From positions 1 to 39,343 of the IMG/VR virus record IMGVR_UViG_3300023174_000336: DNA of 39,343 nucleotides; one strand, 5' to 3'. Of this stretch, positions 23,996 to 32,218 are shown one piece after another. The position numbers and the translations under genes were made by a program. The first letter of the stretch is position 1. Each line of letters opens with the position of its first letter. This stretch comes from a virus. The notes beneath the pieces are model-generated. The model was not told the DNA's origin, did not search any database, and worked only from the letters and a program-made list of their open reading frames with translations.

Positions 23996-24855
23996 TTGCA
24001 CTGTTCAATGACTCTGGAGATCGCCTAGCAATTAACTTCCGCACCAAGAGGGACGGCAGCACCCTGAACCTAAATCAGAAGACTGACGTCGCTACTGGTA
24101 CGTATGAAGTAAATAACATCACGATGAGTATGGCAACAGACTCTATCACCGAGGCTAAGCAGAACCGCGACGGAATTGAACAGTACGCAGTTACTCGCAA
24201 CGCGATGACTGTGTCGCTCTCTGGGGTTGCTAGGGCATCGAGTTACAAGAGGCTTTTTGATATGCTGCATGACTTGGCCTTTGCCATGGATGCAGCTTCG
24301 ATGACTGTTTCCGATGCTACAGCTGTAGCTGACTTGACGTTCTCAACGCCTACGGCAGACTCGACTAACTATGCTGCTGGGTATGTACCAAGCAAGTATA
24401 TCGTTCGACCACGGCAGATGCCTACGCCGACGGTTTCGCAATTCAACGGAACAAGTTTCCCATTCACCTGTGAGTTCACAGTCCTAGATCCACGTAGGTA
24501 CTGGACTGGTACGGTGACGCCGAAGACGGCAAGCGGAACAATCGATAACTCGCTGGCCACCTACCGATCATGGCCGACTTTAACCCTGACTATGTCTGGA
24601 GCTGGGTCTGCCACGTACACGATTAGCGTCGGCGGAGTGCCGCTTGTCCTGAATCTGTCTGGCCGATCTAATGGACAGACTGTCATTGTTGACTTTGAGA
24701 AAAAGAAGATCACGGTCAATGGAACAGAAAACCCAGGACTATACGTCAGTGGCACGTTCTTCGAGATCGGCACTGGCGCGGCTCAGGCACTCTCGATCAC
24801 GAATACCACAAACACCGCAAGTTCGTTGTCGTGGAAGAGGGCCTTTGCTCTGTGA
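23992..24855 (+). CDS. Distal tail (Dit)-like protein
   Basis: The 287-aa chain has an N-terminal barrel-like half (GTYEVNNITMSMATDSITEA; FPFTCEFTVLDPRRYW) and a C-terminal galectin-like half with SWPTLTLTMSGAGSATYTIS and DFEKKKITVNGTENPGLYVSG. This two-part layout is typical of Dit proteins that connect the tail to the adsorption device. It is followed by a hub-like gene and a fibre, the usual order. The ATG at 23992 overlaps the previous stop and its own TGA overlaps the next GTG. Confidence 0.7.
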   Translation: MIALFNDSGDRLAINFRTKRDGSTLNLNQKTDVATGTYEVNNITMSMATDSITEAKQNRDGIEQYAVTRNAMTVSLSGVARASSYKRLFDMLHDLAFAMDAASMTVSDATAVADLTFSTPTADSTNYAAGYVPSKYIVRPRQMPTPTVSQFNGTSFPFTCEFTVLDPRRYWTGTVTPKTASGTIDNSLATYRSWPTLTLTMSGAGSATYTISVGGVPLVLNLSGRSNGQTVIVDFEKKKITVNGTENPGLYVSGTFFEIGTGAAQALSITNTTNTASSLSWKRAFAL

Positions 24856-26186
24856 TCCAGCCGAAGTATCGAGTCATTGTCCGCGACTTTGGGGCTAACT
24901 TTTCCCCTGGTAACGTCATTGCCGAATTCGAGAATGCCAAAAACGTTGGCTGGGGAACATACCTCAACGATGTCCCAGAGGCCTATTTCACCATTAACCA
25001 AGAGGACCCAAAGCTCCAGCTGATCAGGGGATACGAGGGAAAGTCCCACGTCCAGATCTACCGCGACAGCGACCTCATTTTTGGTGGCTTGCTCATGGAG
25101 CATGATGCCACTGCAGAGGATGCAGTCTTCTATTGCTACGGCTACCTCGGCGGCCTATTCTGGCTTCACACGGATTGGGACCAGAAGTGGCCACTATCCA
25201 CAATTATCAAGAAGGCCAAGAGTGGCACGACCGTAACTCTTACCACGTCTGAAGATCACGGCATCGTAGCTGGGGACAAGATCTTCATCGAGCTGGACGG
25301 CACAAATGCTGAGTTCCCTGAGGGCGCGCAGACTGTCGTCGCAGCGCCGACAACGAAGACCTTTACCTATACCACGGGCACAAGCGCAACGGTAACTGAG
25401 ACGACGCTGACTGGCGTCAACAGGGTCCAGTTCCAGGTTGTGCAGATTGTCAATGACCTATGGACAAGAGCAAAGACGACACTGACAAACTCCAACATGG
25501 CCTGGATTACTACAGGAACAATCGAATCTCCAGTAACGGAGAGCGACGGATCTGTCCCTCTTGCGCTTCCAGATTACAAGACCTACTACAAAAGAATCCT
25601 CTTTGTACTCAAGGATCTTGCTGCCTTTGCAGTAAGCGACACAACCAATATCGTGTCGTTTGAGATCACACCTTCTGGTACATTTAACTTCTGGAAAGAT
25701 CGCGGCGTCGACAGGACAAGCACGGTACAGTTTAGGTACGGAGACGATAAGGTCTCATCCTTTGGAGATACGGCGCAACCAGTCGAGTACAGGAACACCA
25801 TCATTGCAGTTGGGTCTCAGCCGTTTGAGATCACTGGCCAGACGACGTCAGAAGATGCGACTGGTCAGTCTGAGTACGGACGCAGGGAGGAAACAATTTA
25901 CCTGCAGTACGTCCGCACAGATACCGAGCTGCAGAGGATTGCAGACCTTCGTCTCTCAAGGGCAAAGCGTATCCTCCCAACTATCTTCCTCAACACCCAC
26001 CTCAATTCCTTTACACCACCTGGCGCGACTGGAGCTGCATTCAATGTTGGCGACACGATCAAGGTAGATATCAACTGGGGTATCACTAACGTCAACGGAC
26101 CGTATCTAGTGACTGGTGTCAAAGTCATCGTTCAGCGCGGAACCGAAAGGGTCCGACTCCTACTGCAAGAAAGGCCTGGTGCATAA
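24852..26186 (+). CDS. Tail hub-like protein (ReqiPepy6 Gp37-like)
   Basis: This 444-aa protein resembles the tail proteins called Gp37-like in actinobacterial phages. It has an N-terminal VIVRDFGANFSPGNVIAEFE and YFTINQEDPKLQLIRGYEGK with QIYRDSDLIFGGLLMEH, as in the beta-domains of baseplate hubs. A short inserted Ig-like domain follows (residues ~120-180), and the C-terminus has FNVGDTIKVDINWGITNVNG. The GTG at 24852, overlapping the previous TGA, is preferred to an in-frame GTG at 24831 inside the Dit gene. It likely forms the central trimer that the fibre attaches to. Confidence 0.7.
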   Translation: MIQPKYRVIVRDFGANFSPGNVIAEFENAKNVGWGTYLNDVPEAYFTINQEDPKLQLIRGYEGKSHVQIYRDSDLIFGGLLMEHDATAEDAVFYCYGYLGGLFWLHTDWDQKWPLSTIIKKAKSGTTVTLTTSEDHGIVAGDKIFIELDGTNAEFPEGAQTVVAAPTTKTFTYTTGTSATVTETTLTGVNRVQFQVVQIVNDLWTRAKTTLTNSNMAWITTGTIESPVTESDGSVPLALPDYKTYYKRILFVLKDLAAFAVSDTTNIVSFEITPSGTFNFWKDRGVDRTSTVQFRYGDDKVSSFGDTAQPVEYRNTIIAVGSQPFEITGQTTSEDATGQSEYGRREETIYLQYVRTDTELQRIADLRLSRAKRILPTIFLNTHLNSFTPPGATGAAFNVGDTIKVDINWGITNVNGPYLVTGVKVIVQRGTERVRLLLQERPGA

Positions 26187-28303
26187 TGGCTGATCAAGAT
26201 CCATTTAGCGGACTACGTACTGGCCCTTGGGTTGGTACGAACAATGATCCACTCTTCCAAGGATTGACCGACGAGAATACGGTTGTCCCTGGTGGCGTCA
26301 TCGAAGACCAGAGCATTACCAACGCTAAAATTGTTAACCTAAACGCAGAAAAGATTGACGCTGGTACGTTGAACGTCACTGGTTCTATGTCGATTAAAAC
26401 AGCTGGTGTTCTACCACAGCTTGAGATCACATCTACTGGTACTATCATGCGTGATAACGCTGGCAATACCGTACTAGAAATCAATGGATCTACCACGACG
26501 TTTGATGCGGACATTATTTCGGCTGGAACAATTACTGGATCAATGATTCAAGCTGGAACGATTACTGCTGATAACATTGCAGCTGGAACTATTACTACTA
26601 CCGAAATTGCTGCAAACACAATTACAGCTGCGGATATCGCAGCTGGAACTATCACGGCCACCGAGATTGCTTCAAATGCCATCACTACGGATAAACTCAA
26701 TGCCAATGCAGTAACTGCTGCAAAGATTGCAGCTGGCACTATTACTGCTACAGAGATCTCGTCAAATGCTATTACAACTGACAAGATTAATGCAAATGCT
26801 ATTACTACTGCAAAGATTGCTGCTGGGGCGATTACGGCCACCGAAATTGCTACTGGGACAATTACAGCTGACAGGATGGTTGCTGGCACTATTACTGCAG
26901 ACTCAGCTATTATTGCGAACGCAGCCATTACTGGGGCTAAGATTGCCAGTGCAACTATTACTGACGCAAATATTTCAAGTTTAAGCGCAGCCAAGCTAAC
27001 AGCTGGTGCAATTACTATTGCTCCAAGTAGCGGAGTTAGCGCAATCTCATCTACAAACTTTAACGTTACAAGCACAGGTTCTGTAACGGCAAACGATTTA
27101 ATTATTGGCGCAACGACAGGAGACTCGATTGGCAATGATACTTCTGGTCGAATTGCCATCGTCCCAGCAACTACTCAAAGTGCTGCTTCATTGCAAGTGC
27201 AGACGGATTCGTCAGGCAATCTTTCTACGACAAAGAGCGTGAGTTCAGCGACTTCTGCCCTTGCTTCCGCAGACTCAACCGTTACGACGACCGCAGCGCA
27301 TGGCTTTGTTGCAGGACAGTTCGTATCGTTCTCTGGTACGACAGGTGCGGCGTGGAACCTAATCACGCCAGCGTTGCCCATTCAGATTAAGGCAACTCCT
27401 ACGACGACGACGTTTACGGTCAATCACTTTCTTGCCTTGCCTGCGCTCACCCTTGGCGGAACGGTCACCGCTTACAAGCGCCTCAACATCGTTGCCCCAG
27501 GAGGCGCGTTTGTTTACCAAAGCGGAACGACGCCAGGCCTAATGGGAAGCGGTTCTCTTGCTCTTGGAGCTTCGCTCACAAACCTTGGACGCGGAACGAC
27601 TGCAACGTTAGCTGACGGCGAGATGGGATTCTTGACTGCGCTTGACTCTACAACTGCTCCAAAGACGCCAAGATACGGGAGCGGTGGCAGCCTTTATTCG
27701 CGAACGGGGGCGACGGACGTTTCAACAAGCGGAGACTTTATTCTCGGAACGAGCAGTACTTCTACGCAGGGCGACATCCGTTTCAAGACGGGCACTGGTG
27801 GACGCATTGGTGCGTTTAACGCGACGTCTGGCAACACGTCGATTGGCGTATACAACGCTGACCGAAGCGCCTATGCCGCGCTCGTGGCCCTAGGATTCTA
27901 CCCAAACCAGGGAACAGCAAACCTGAGCCACAACGGCTCAAACTTTACAATGAACGATACTTTAGCGGTCACTGGGGCAATTACGGCAACGACAAACATT
28001 ACTGCGACTGGAACCATCGGCGGTTCAAACCTGCCATCCTATGTGCGAACCGCAGTTTCCACTGCAAGCACAACAAGCATTGCCGCACAAGGATTCCAAG
28101 ACCATACCGTCACGTATACCTCCACTGGATCAACGCCAACTGTTGTTATTGCATCCGTGTATCACTCAGGGGCAACAAGCGCGAACTTAGTCGCAACGGT
28201 ATGGTCTAGAACCGCATCATCAGCAACTATCCGCATTTATAATGCAGGCACTGCGTCGACCACTTCGTCGCGGCAAGCCATGGTAATGGTGGGGATTGGA
28301 TAA
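26186..28303 (+). CDS. Tail fibre with 10-residue beta repeats
   Basis: This 705-aa protein is the probable receptor-binding fibre. After an N-terminal attachment region, residues about 115-275 are built from units of roughly ten residues such as IAAGTITATE, ISSNAITTDK and INANAITTAK, a pattern that folds as a beta-solenoid or triple beta-helix shaft. The middle is G/S/T-rich with KTGTGGRIGAFNATSG. The C-terminus is a beta domain that looks H-type-lectin-like (QGFQDHTVTYTSTGSTPTV; ATVWSRTASSATIRIYN). Host range is likely set here. The ATG at 26186 overlaps the previous TAA. Confidence 0.82.
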   Translation: MADQDPFSGLRTGPWVGTNNDPLFQGLTDENTVVPGGVIEDQSITNAKIVNLNAEKIDAGTLNVTGSMSIKTAGVLPQLEITSTGTIMRDNAGNTVLEINGSTTTFDADIISAGTITGSMIQAGTITADNIAAGTITTTEIAANTITAADIAAGTITATEIASNAITTDKLNANAVTAAKIAAGTITATEISSNAITTDKINANAITTAKIAAGAITATEIATGTITADRMVAGTITADSAIIANAAITGAKIASATITDANISSLSAAKLTAGAITIAPSSGVSAISSTNFNVTSTGSVTANDLIIGATTGDSIGNDTSGRIAIVPATTQSAASLQVQTDSSGNLSTTKSVSSATSALASADSTVTTTAAHGFVAGQFVSFSGTTGAAWNLITPALPIQIKATPTTTTFTVNHFLALPALTLGGTVTAYKRLNIVAPGGAFVYQSGTTPGLMGSGSLALGASLTNLGRGTTATLADGEMGFLTALDSTTAPKTPRYGSGGSLYSRTGATDVSTSGDFILGTSSTSTQGDIRFKTGTGGRIGAFNATSGNTSIGVYNADRSAYAALVALGFYPNQGTANLSHNGSNFTMNDTLAVTGAITATTNITATGTIGGSNLPSYVRTAVSTASTTSIAAQGFQDHTVTYTSTGSTPTVVIASVYHSGATSANLVATVWSRTASSATIRIYNAGTASTTSSRQAMVMVGIG
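26520..26960 (+). repeat. In-frame repeats in the tail fibre gene
   Basis: Imperfect in-frame repeats carry variants of GCAGCTGGAACTATTAC and ACTGCTACAGAGATTGC, coding ten-residue beta units. DNA copies differ mostly at third positions, so the array is old and kept by protein structure. Unit number may vary between related phages by recombination. Confidence 0.8.
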
Positions 28304-28306
28304 GTT

Positions 28307-28525
28307 ATGACCACTGAAACTGTTGAATTGGCAATTTACTCCTCAGATGGAATTGTTGAATCAATTATTGGACTTCCGATTGCCGCACTTGACGGCTACA
28401 GCACAGGGAACGACATGCTTTTTGAGGTGCTGACCTCACGAGATCAATGCCCAATTGACGACCTGTCGCCTGGGAAGATTGTCCGAAGGATTGGGACTGG
28501 TCAGTATCGGCTGGAAGATTTATGA
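28307..28525 (+). CDS. Small unknown protein between fibre and lysis genes
   Basis: This 72-aa acidic protein starts MTTETVELAIYSSDGIVESI and ends GTGQYRLEDL. It has a beta-rich look and no motif. It may be a small tail accessory protein or fibre chaperone, as such genes often follow fibres. That is inferred from position only. Its stop overlaps the next ATG. Confidence 0.6.
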   Translation: MTTETVELAIYSSDGIVESIIGLPIAALDGYSTGNDMLFEVLTSRDQCPIDDLSPGKIVRRIGTGQYRLEDL

Positions 28526-28707
28526 CCCGCAGCCAAGCAGACCTTATTCTTGAGCGGCTTGACGCGCAGTCACAAAAGATTGACAAGCTTCAGAGCGAGA
28601 TTGATCAGATGAAGGGCGGCTTGACCGTCCTCAAGGCCATCGGGGCATTTTTGGGAGTTGGTGGAGTAGGCGCTCTGTTAGCGTGGATTCAATCGCAAGG
28701 GAAATAA
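28522..28707 (+). CDS. Holin-like small membrane protein
   Basis: This 61-aa protein has a coiled-coil N-terminal half (LERLDAQSQKIDKLQSEIDQ) and one hydrophobic segment near the C-terminus (IGAFLGVGGVGALLAWI) ending QSQGK. This topology, directly before a lysin-like gene, fits a small holin or holin partner that would permeabilise the inner membrane. An alternative is a membrane-anchored spanin- or pinholin-like factor. Confidence 0.65.
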   Translation: MTRSQADLILERLDAQSQKIDKLQSEIDQMKGGLTVLKAIGAFLGVGGVGALLAWIQSQGK

Positions 28708-28725
28708 TTGCAGGAGGATTGGAAA

Positions 28726-29940
28726 ATGAAGTACAAAGTTAAGTCACAAATCGGAACTGATGCTGAGTCTCTGAAGGGTATTCTAGATGACTGCGGCCCC
28801 TCGGCAATTGCAGCTGCAGCTGCATGGGCCTCTGCTTACCTACTAGATCCAACCGCAACGGATGGAGTCAAGGCTAAGGAGAAGGCTACTGGCCGCAAAG
28901 AAAAGCAGGGCGTTTCGGATAACGGCTCAAGCCTTGGCGACCTGATCAAGACAGCCAAGGTTCTTGGCGCAAACGCTCGATACGCAGACAGCTGGGAAGA
29001 CGTCATCCGCGAGGCCAAAAAGGGCGCAGCTATCGGCATCTGGGTTCAGCAGCCTGCTGGATACCCTAAGGGTCTTGAGGTCTCCGCATGGCACGACAAG
29101 TGGAAGCGTTGGTGGTGGGTCAAGCAGAAGCAGCCTGACCGCACGTATGGCCACATGACTTCAGCTGGATGGGATCCAGTCGAGGGCTGGCAGTGGGCAT
29201 GCCCCACGCGCACTGGCAAGGGCAAGGAGGCCTTCGGAGTCAAGGTCACTGAGGAGCAGCTCAAGCAAATCGCTGACAGCAAGCGTGTCGCTGGCAAGGA
29301 CAAGGCTCCAGCCTACAAGCACTGCATCATCATTTGGTTAACGGAGGCGCAAAAGGAACAGCTCAGGACGGCTAAGGCCCAAAAGGAGGCACTGCCACCA
29401 GGAGCCAAGATCGGGGATATCGACGTTGCCCTGGATGATTTCATGGGCAAGGTAGGCACTCCTGAGGAGAGGGTCATTAAAAAGCCCGTAGAGGCCCCTC
29501 AGAAGCCCGTAGAGGCCCCGAAAGTGGAAACTAGGGTGGAGACTCCACCCGCCAAGGAAGAGGCCCCAAAGGCCGTATTTTCCTCGGTAACTCTCCCAGA
29601 CATGTCGAAGATCGACTGGATGGGTAAGGCAGAGGAGGCTGCGAGCGCACTAGCTGGTGCGCTTGAGGCGTCCAAGAAAGGTGTAACAAAAGTGGATAAG
29701 ATTAAGATTGCTTTACTTTGGATCAAAGCCAACACTGGCGTTGACGAAGCGTTGTTTGAGGCCCTGCGAGCGTTCCTTGCAACCTCGATCGCTGTTTCGT
29801 TGGGCCTCGGCATCCCACTCCTCGACTTGAGTGGTGGCGACTTCCGCACGATTTTGTCAGCTGGTTTGGCGGCATGCCTACAGGTTGTAGTACGAGCTTT
29901 GAACCCAGACGACACCAAATTCGGTATCGGCAAGAAGTAG
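28726..29940 (+). CDS. C39-like peptidase with C-terminal membrane segments, probable lysin
   Basis: The ATG at 28726 follows AGGAGG by nine bases. A TTG at 28708 lies before that site and is rejected. The 404-aa protein has LDDCGPSAIAAAAAW with C23, a GAAIGIWVQQPAG strand and YGHMTSAGWDP with H143, the Cys-His pattern of C39/papain-like peptidases, so it could cut peptidoglycan cross-links. A K/P/E-rich linker (about residues 240-290, KPVEAPQKPVEAPK) leads to two hydrophobic stretches (RAFLATSIAVSLGLGIPLL; FRTILSAGLAACLQVVVRAL) near the end. A lysin joined to a membrane-spanning tail is unusual. Confidence 0.65.
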   Translation: MKYKVKSQIGTDAESLKGILDDCGPSAIAAAAAWASAYLLDPTATDGVKAKEKATGRKEKQGVSDNGSSLGDLIKTAKVLGANARYADSWEDVIREAKKGAAIGIWVQQPAGYPKGLEVSAWHDKWKRWWWVKQKQPDRTYGHMTSAGWDPVEGWQWACPTRTGKGKEAFGVKVTEEQLKQIADSKRVAGKDKAPAYKHCIIIWLTEAQKEQLRTAKAQKEALPPGAKIGDIDVALDDFMGKVGTPEERVIKKPVEAPQKPVEAPKVETRVETPPAKEEAPKAVFSSVTLPDMSKIDWMGKAEEAASALAGALEASKKGVTKVDKIKIALLWIKANTGVDEALFEALRAFLATSIAVSLGLGIPLLDLSGGDFRTILSAGLAACLQVVVRALNPDDTKFGIGKK

Positions 29941-29941
29941 T

Positions 29942-29995
29942 CCGCCGCTTCGGCTAAGCCCGAAGCATAACAATTGTTCAGAAGGCGGCGGTTTT
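29942..29995 (+). terminator. Branched terminator of the late operon
   Basis: CCGCCGC (29942-29948) pairs with GCGGCGG (29985-29991), followed by TTTT. Inside lie a GCTTCGG/CCGAAGC hairpin (sharing two bases with the outer stem) and the palindrome AACAATTGTT (29969-29978). The structure ends the rightward late operon just before the next promoter. Confidence 0.75.
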
Positions 29996-30021
29996 CACCC
30001 TACTATATTAGAGGTTACATC

Positions 30022-30049
30022 TTGACTAGATCAGTCACAGATGCATAAT
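30022..30049 (+). promoter_or_regulatory. Sigma-70-like promoter for the second rightward unit
   Basis: TTGACT (30022-30027), 16 bases, then CATAAT (30044-30049). It lies between the late terminator and GGAGGTGA at 30059-30066, so it should start the transcript of the exonuclease gene. This is the best promoter match in the window. Confidence 0.7.
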
Positions 30050-30070
30050 GCTCTACATGGAGGTGAAGCC

Positions 30071-30853
30071 ATGATCTGGACATTAGAGCTAGACAGGGAG
30101 CTTTTGGCGGTACAGTCAGCTAATGAAGATGCTACGGCATCGAAGCTGGCAGGTATCTTCACGAGCAAAACTGGTCAAAAATTCACAGAGGATCAGGTTC
30201 GCAATCGCTTGCGACGTATCAAGGCTCAGCTAGACACTGAGTCGTTGAAGCCTGTTATCTCGACAGACGAACAGCACTTTTCAATTGAGGCGACGCCTAA
30301 GGATCAATACGTTGGTCCTCGGCTCGCCTTTTTTGATATCGAAACCACGGGGCTGAAGGCCCACGTTGGCCGCATGCTCTGGGGTTCGATCGCGGACTCG
30401 TGGGGCAATGTGAAGAACTTCTCGCTGGAAGATTATCCAGGGAAGACAATCACCGATGACAGCGAGCTGGTCGATGCGTATGCTCGAGAGCTCGAGAAGT
30501 ACGACGGTGAGTGGGTATCGTGGAACGGCAAGCTATTCGATGTGCCGTTCATGAATGCTCGACTCCTCAAGGGTGGCAAGGAAGTCCTTCGTGGCGACCG
30601 AGTCCACGTTGACTTGATGTACTACTCGAAGGGCTCGTTGGCCCGAGTTGGTACGAGCCGCTTGGCTGGAGTGTCGGAGTTCTTTAACACGGCCAGCAGC
30701 AAGACGCCGCTCAGCTTTGATGTCTGGAACCTAGCTATGGCTGGGGATCTTGACGCTCTGCGCAATGTTGGAGAACACTGCGAAGCTGACGTTCTTGTCC
30801 TGCGAGACGTGTACAGGCATCTCAAGCCACTCATTAGGAACAAGCACCGATGA
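30071..30853 (+). CDS. DEDD-type 3'-5' exonuclease (YprB-like RNase H fold)
   Basis: This 260-aa protein starts at ATG 30071 with GGAGGTGA upstream. An in-frame ATG at 30041 overlaps the -10 element. The first 60 residues look like a winged-helix or HTH part (ATASKLAGIFTSKTGQKF). The nuclease has Exo I (FFDIETTGLK, D89 and E91), Exo II (WVSWNGKLFDVPFMNARLL) and an Exo III-like motif (EHCEADVLVLRDVY). Exonucleases of this class trim single strands in replication or repair. First gene of its unit, likely early. Confidence 0.85.
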   Translation: MIWTLELDRELLAVQSANEDATASKLAGIFTSKTGQKFTEDQVRNRLRRIKAQLDTESLKPVISTDEQHFSIEATPKDQYVGPRLAFFDIETTGLKAHVGRMLWGSIADSWGNVKNFSLEDYPGKTITDDSELVDAYARELEKYDGEWVSWNGKLFDVPFMNARLLKGGKEVLRGDRVHVDLMYYSKGSLARVGTSRLAGVSEFFNTASSKTPLSFDVWNLAMAGDLDALRNVGEHCEADVLVLRDVYRHLKPLIRNKHR

Positions 30854-31215
30854 GCCGCCAGCTGACGTTCCAAGAAGTATTCAAGGAGCTGTACGACGAG
30901 GCTTATGACCTCCTCGTAGAACGCCAGCGCAAGTACGGCCCAGAGAACATCCGCAGTCAGGGCATCTATGGTGTCCTGACGCGACTCTCCGACGACAAGA
31001 TTGCCCGAGTGAAGCAGTCGCTTCAGGGCACTGTTGTCAACGGAAAGATCGAGCTTGATCCAATCCTCGACGCAGAGGCCACGGACACGTTCGAAGATGC
31101 CCTTCTGGATATTGCAAACTATGCACTGATCGCGCTATCACTGCACCGAGGAGTGTGGGGGTTCCCTCTGGCCGAAGACCTCGATGAGGACGAAGAGGAG
31201 GGAATCGAGATATGA
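30850..31215 (+). CDS. Nmad1-like (DUF1599-type) protein
   Basis: This 121-aa protein has LVERQRKYGPENIRSQGIYG, VLTRLSDDKIARVKQSL and a C-terminal DIANYALIALSLHRG, the pattern of the Nmad1/DUF1599 family, small helical proteins encoded by phages near nucleotide-modifying enzymes. The family has been proposed to take part in modified-nucleotide metabolism. That role is not biochemically settled. It overlaps both neighbours by four bases, with the deoxyribosyltransferase-like gene next. The acidic tail (EDLDEDEEEGIEI) is probably disordered. Confidence 0.75.
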   Translation: MSRQLTFQEVFKELYDEAYDLLVERQRKYGPENIRSQGIYGVLTRLSDDKIARVKQSLQGTVVNGKIELDPILDAEATDTFEDALLDIANYALIALSLHRGVWGFPLAEDLDEDEEEGIEI

Positions 31216-31598
31216 AACGCATCTACCTAGCTGGCCCGATTGAGCTGGTCAGCGAAGACGTTGCAATGGAGTGGCGTGCAGATGCAGCTGCGTACATTGC
31301 CGAGAACACAGAGTGCGAGTCGGTCGATCCGATGCACTACGAAGACGAAGACTCAAGCGACGCAAACATCGTGAACACGGACAAGGCCCTGATCAAGAGC
31401 TGCGACGCCGTGCTCGTAGACGGCAGGACCCCTGGGTGGGGCACTGCCATGGAGGTCCTGTTCGCTTGGGAGCGCAACATCCCAGTCGTTGTCTGGGGCG
31501 TAACGGAATATGAAGCATCCAAGTGGTTGCGGCATCACTCGGTAGCTGTGATCAAGAGCCTGCCGCAGGCGGTCTTCAAGGCTGCCTCAGTCGCATAG
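31212..31598 (+). CDS. Nucleoside 2-deoxyribosyltransferase-like enzyme
   Basis: This 128-aa protein begins MKRIYLAGPIE, the diagnostic N-terminal strand and loop of this family, followed by AMEWRADAAAYI, then a CDAVLVDGRTPGWGTAMEVLFAW segment whose acidic residue is the expected nucleophile, and a C-terminal NIPVVVWGV strand. The family swaps or releases bases on deoxyribonucleosides or their monophosphates. Next to an Nmad1-like gene it may supply or remove an unusual nucleotide. ATG overlaps the preceding stop. Confidence 0.82.
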   Translation: MKRIYLAGPIELVSEDVAMEWRADAAAYIAENTECESVDPMHYEDEDSSDANIVNTDKALIKSCDAVLVDGRTPGWGTAMEVLFAWERNIPVVVWGVTEYEASKWLRHHSVAVIKSLPQAVFKAASVA

Positions 31599-31606
31599 GA
31601 GAACAC

Positions 31607-31915
31607 ATGGCAAAGACACCAGCGTGGCAGCGTAAGGAAGGACAAAACCCCAAGGGCGGACTCAACGCCAAGGGCAGGGCGTCGCTTCGTGCAGCTGGCC
31701 AGAACATCAAGGCTCCAGTCAAAGCTGGTGACAACCCACGAAGGGCCAGCTTCCTTGCTCGTATGGCGGGGATGCCAGGCCCAGAGTACAAGGACGGCAA
31801 GCCGACACGGCTCCTCCTCAGCTTGAAGGCGTGGGGTGCATCATCAAAAGCAGACGCCAAGAAGAAGGCCGCGTCAATCAGTTCTCGAAACAAGGGGGGT
31901 AAGCGTGCCAGCTAA
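31607..31915 (+). CDS. Small basic protein with NPKGGLNxKGR motif (DUF6321-like)
   Basis: This 102-aa protein starts at ATG 31607 behind AGGAGAAC. It has QNPKGGLNAKGRASLRA, then IKAPVKAGDNPRRASFLARM, a pattern I recall from a common small phage family. A second basic helical part (KADAKKKAASISSRN) follows. No enzyme motif. Probably nucleic-acid binding by charge, inferred. It overlaps the next gene by 11 bases. Confidence 0.7.
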   Translation: MAKTPAWQRKEGQNPKGGLNAKGRASLRAAGQNIKAPVKAGDNPRRASFLARMAGMPGPEYKDGKPTRLLLSLKAWGASSKADAKKKAASISSRNKGGKRAS

Positions 31916-32072
31916 GATTGGTCTCTACGCAAACATTAACGCCAAGCGCAAGCGAATCGAAGCTGGCTCTGGCGAGAAGATGAGAAAGCCTGGGGCCAAG
32001 GGAGCCCCGACGAACAAGGCCTTTGTCGATTCTGCGAAGACGGCAAAGCGACCTCGCTCCAAGTCCTTGTAG
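31905..32072 (+). CDS. Small basic phage protein whose stop lies in the tRNA gene
   Basis: The 55-aa protein starts with GTG 31905, with GGGGGGTAAGC upstream. It contains GLYANINAKRKRIEAGSGEK and MRKPGAKGAPTNKAF, a pattern repeated in many phages as a small basic protein of unknown function. Its TAG stop (32070-32072) is formed by the first bases of the tRNA, a 10-base overlap. Ribosomes would therefore reach into the tRNA unless the transcript is processed first. Confidence 0.75.
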   Translation: MPAKIGLYANINAKRKRIEAGSGEKMRKPGAKGAPTNKAFVDSAKTAKRPRSKSL

Positions 32073-32138
32073 CTCAGGGGATAGAGCGCCTCCGTCCTAA
32101 GGAGGGCGTCGGGGGTTCGAGTCCCTCCGAGGACACCA
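32063..32138 (+). tRNA. tRNA-Arg (anticodon CCU), CCA encoded
   Basis: A full cloverleaf of 76 bases: acceptor GTCCTTG/CGAGGAC, D arm GCTC/GAGC, anticodon stem CCTCC/GGAGG with loop GTCCTAA giving anticodon CCU, T arm GGGGG-TTCGAGT-CCCTC, discriminator A and encoded CCA (32136-32138). It reads AGG, an arginine codon used very often in these genes, for example across the portal, fibre and giant protein. One oddity is G at loop position 32. It overlaps the preceding stop codon and is followed by a terminator. Confidence 0.93.
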
Positions 32139-32143
32139 CAAAC

Positions 32144-32188
32144 ATCGGTCTACCTCTATCGTGTCTAGGGGTAGACCGATTCCTTTTC
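32144..32188 (+). terminator. Rho-independent terminator after the tRNA
   Basis: ATCGGTCTACCTCTA (32144-32158) pairs along 15 positions with TAGGGGTAGACCGAT (32166-32180), including one G-T pair, with loop TCGTGTC, followed by TCCTTTTC. It ends the second rightward unit six bases after the tRNA's CCA. Confidence 0.88.
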
Positions 32189-32218
32189 CCGTGATAAGCT
32201 TGCAAAGAAGGAGGGAAA

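Noticed and set aside
26548-27159. Leftward 203-aa frame opposite the fibre repeats
   Set aside because: It is an I/A/V-rich repetitive mirror of the fibre repeat DNA without a start signal.
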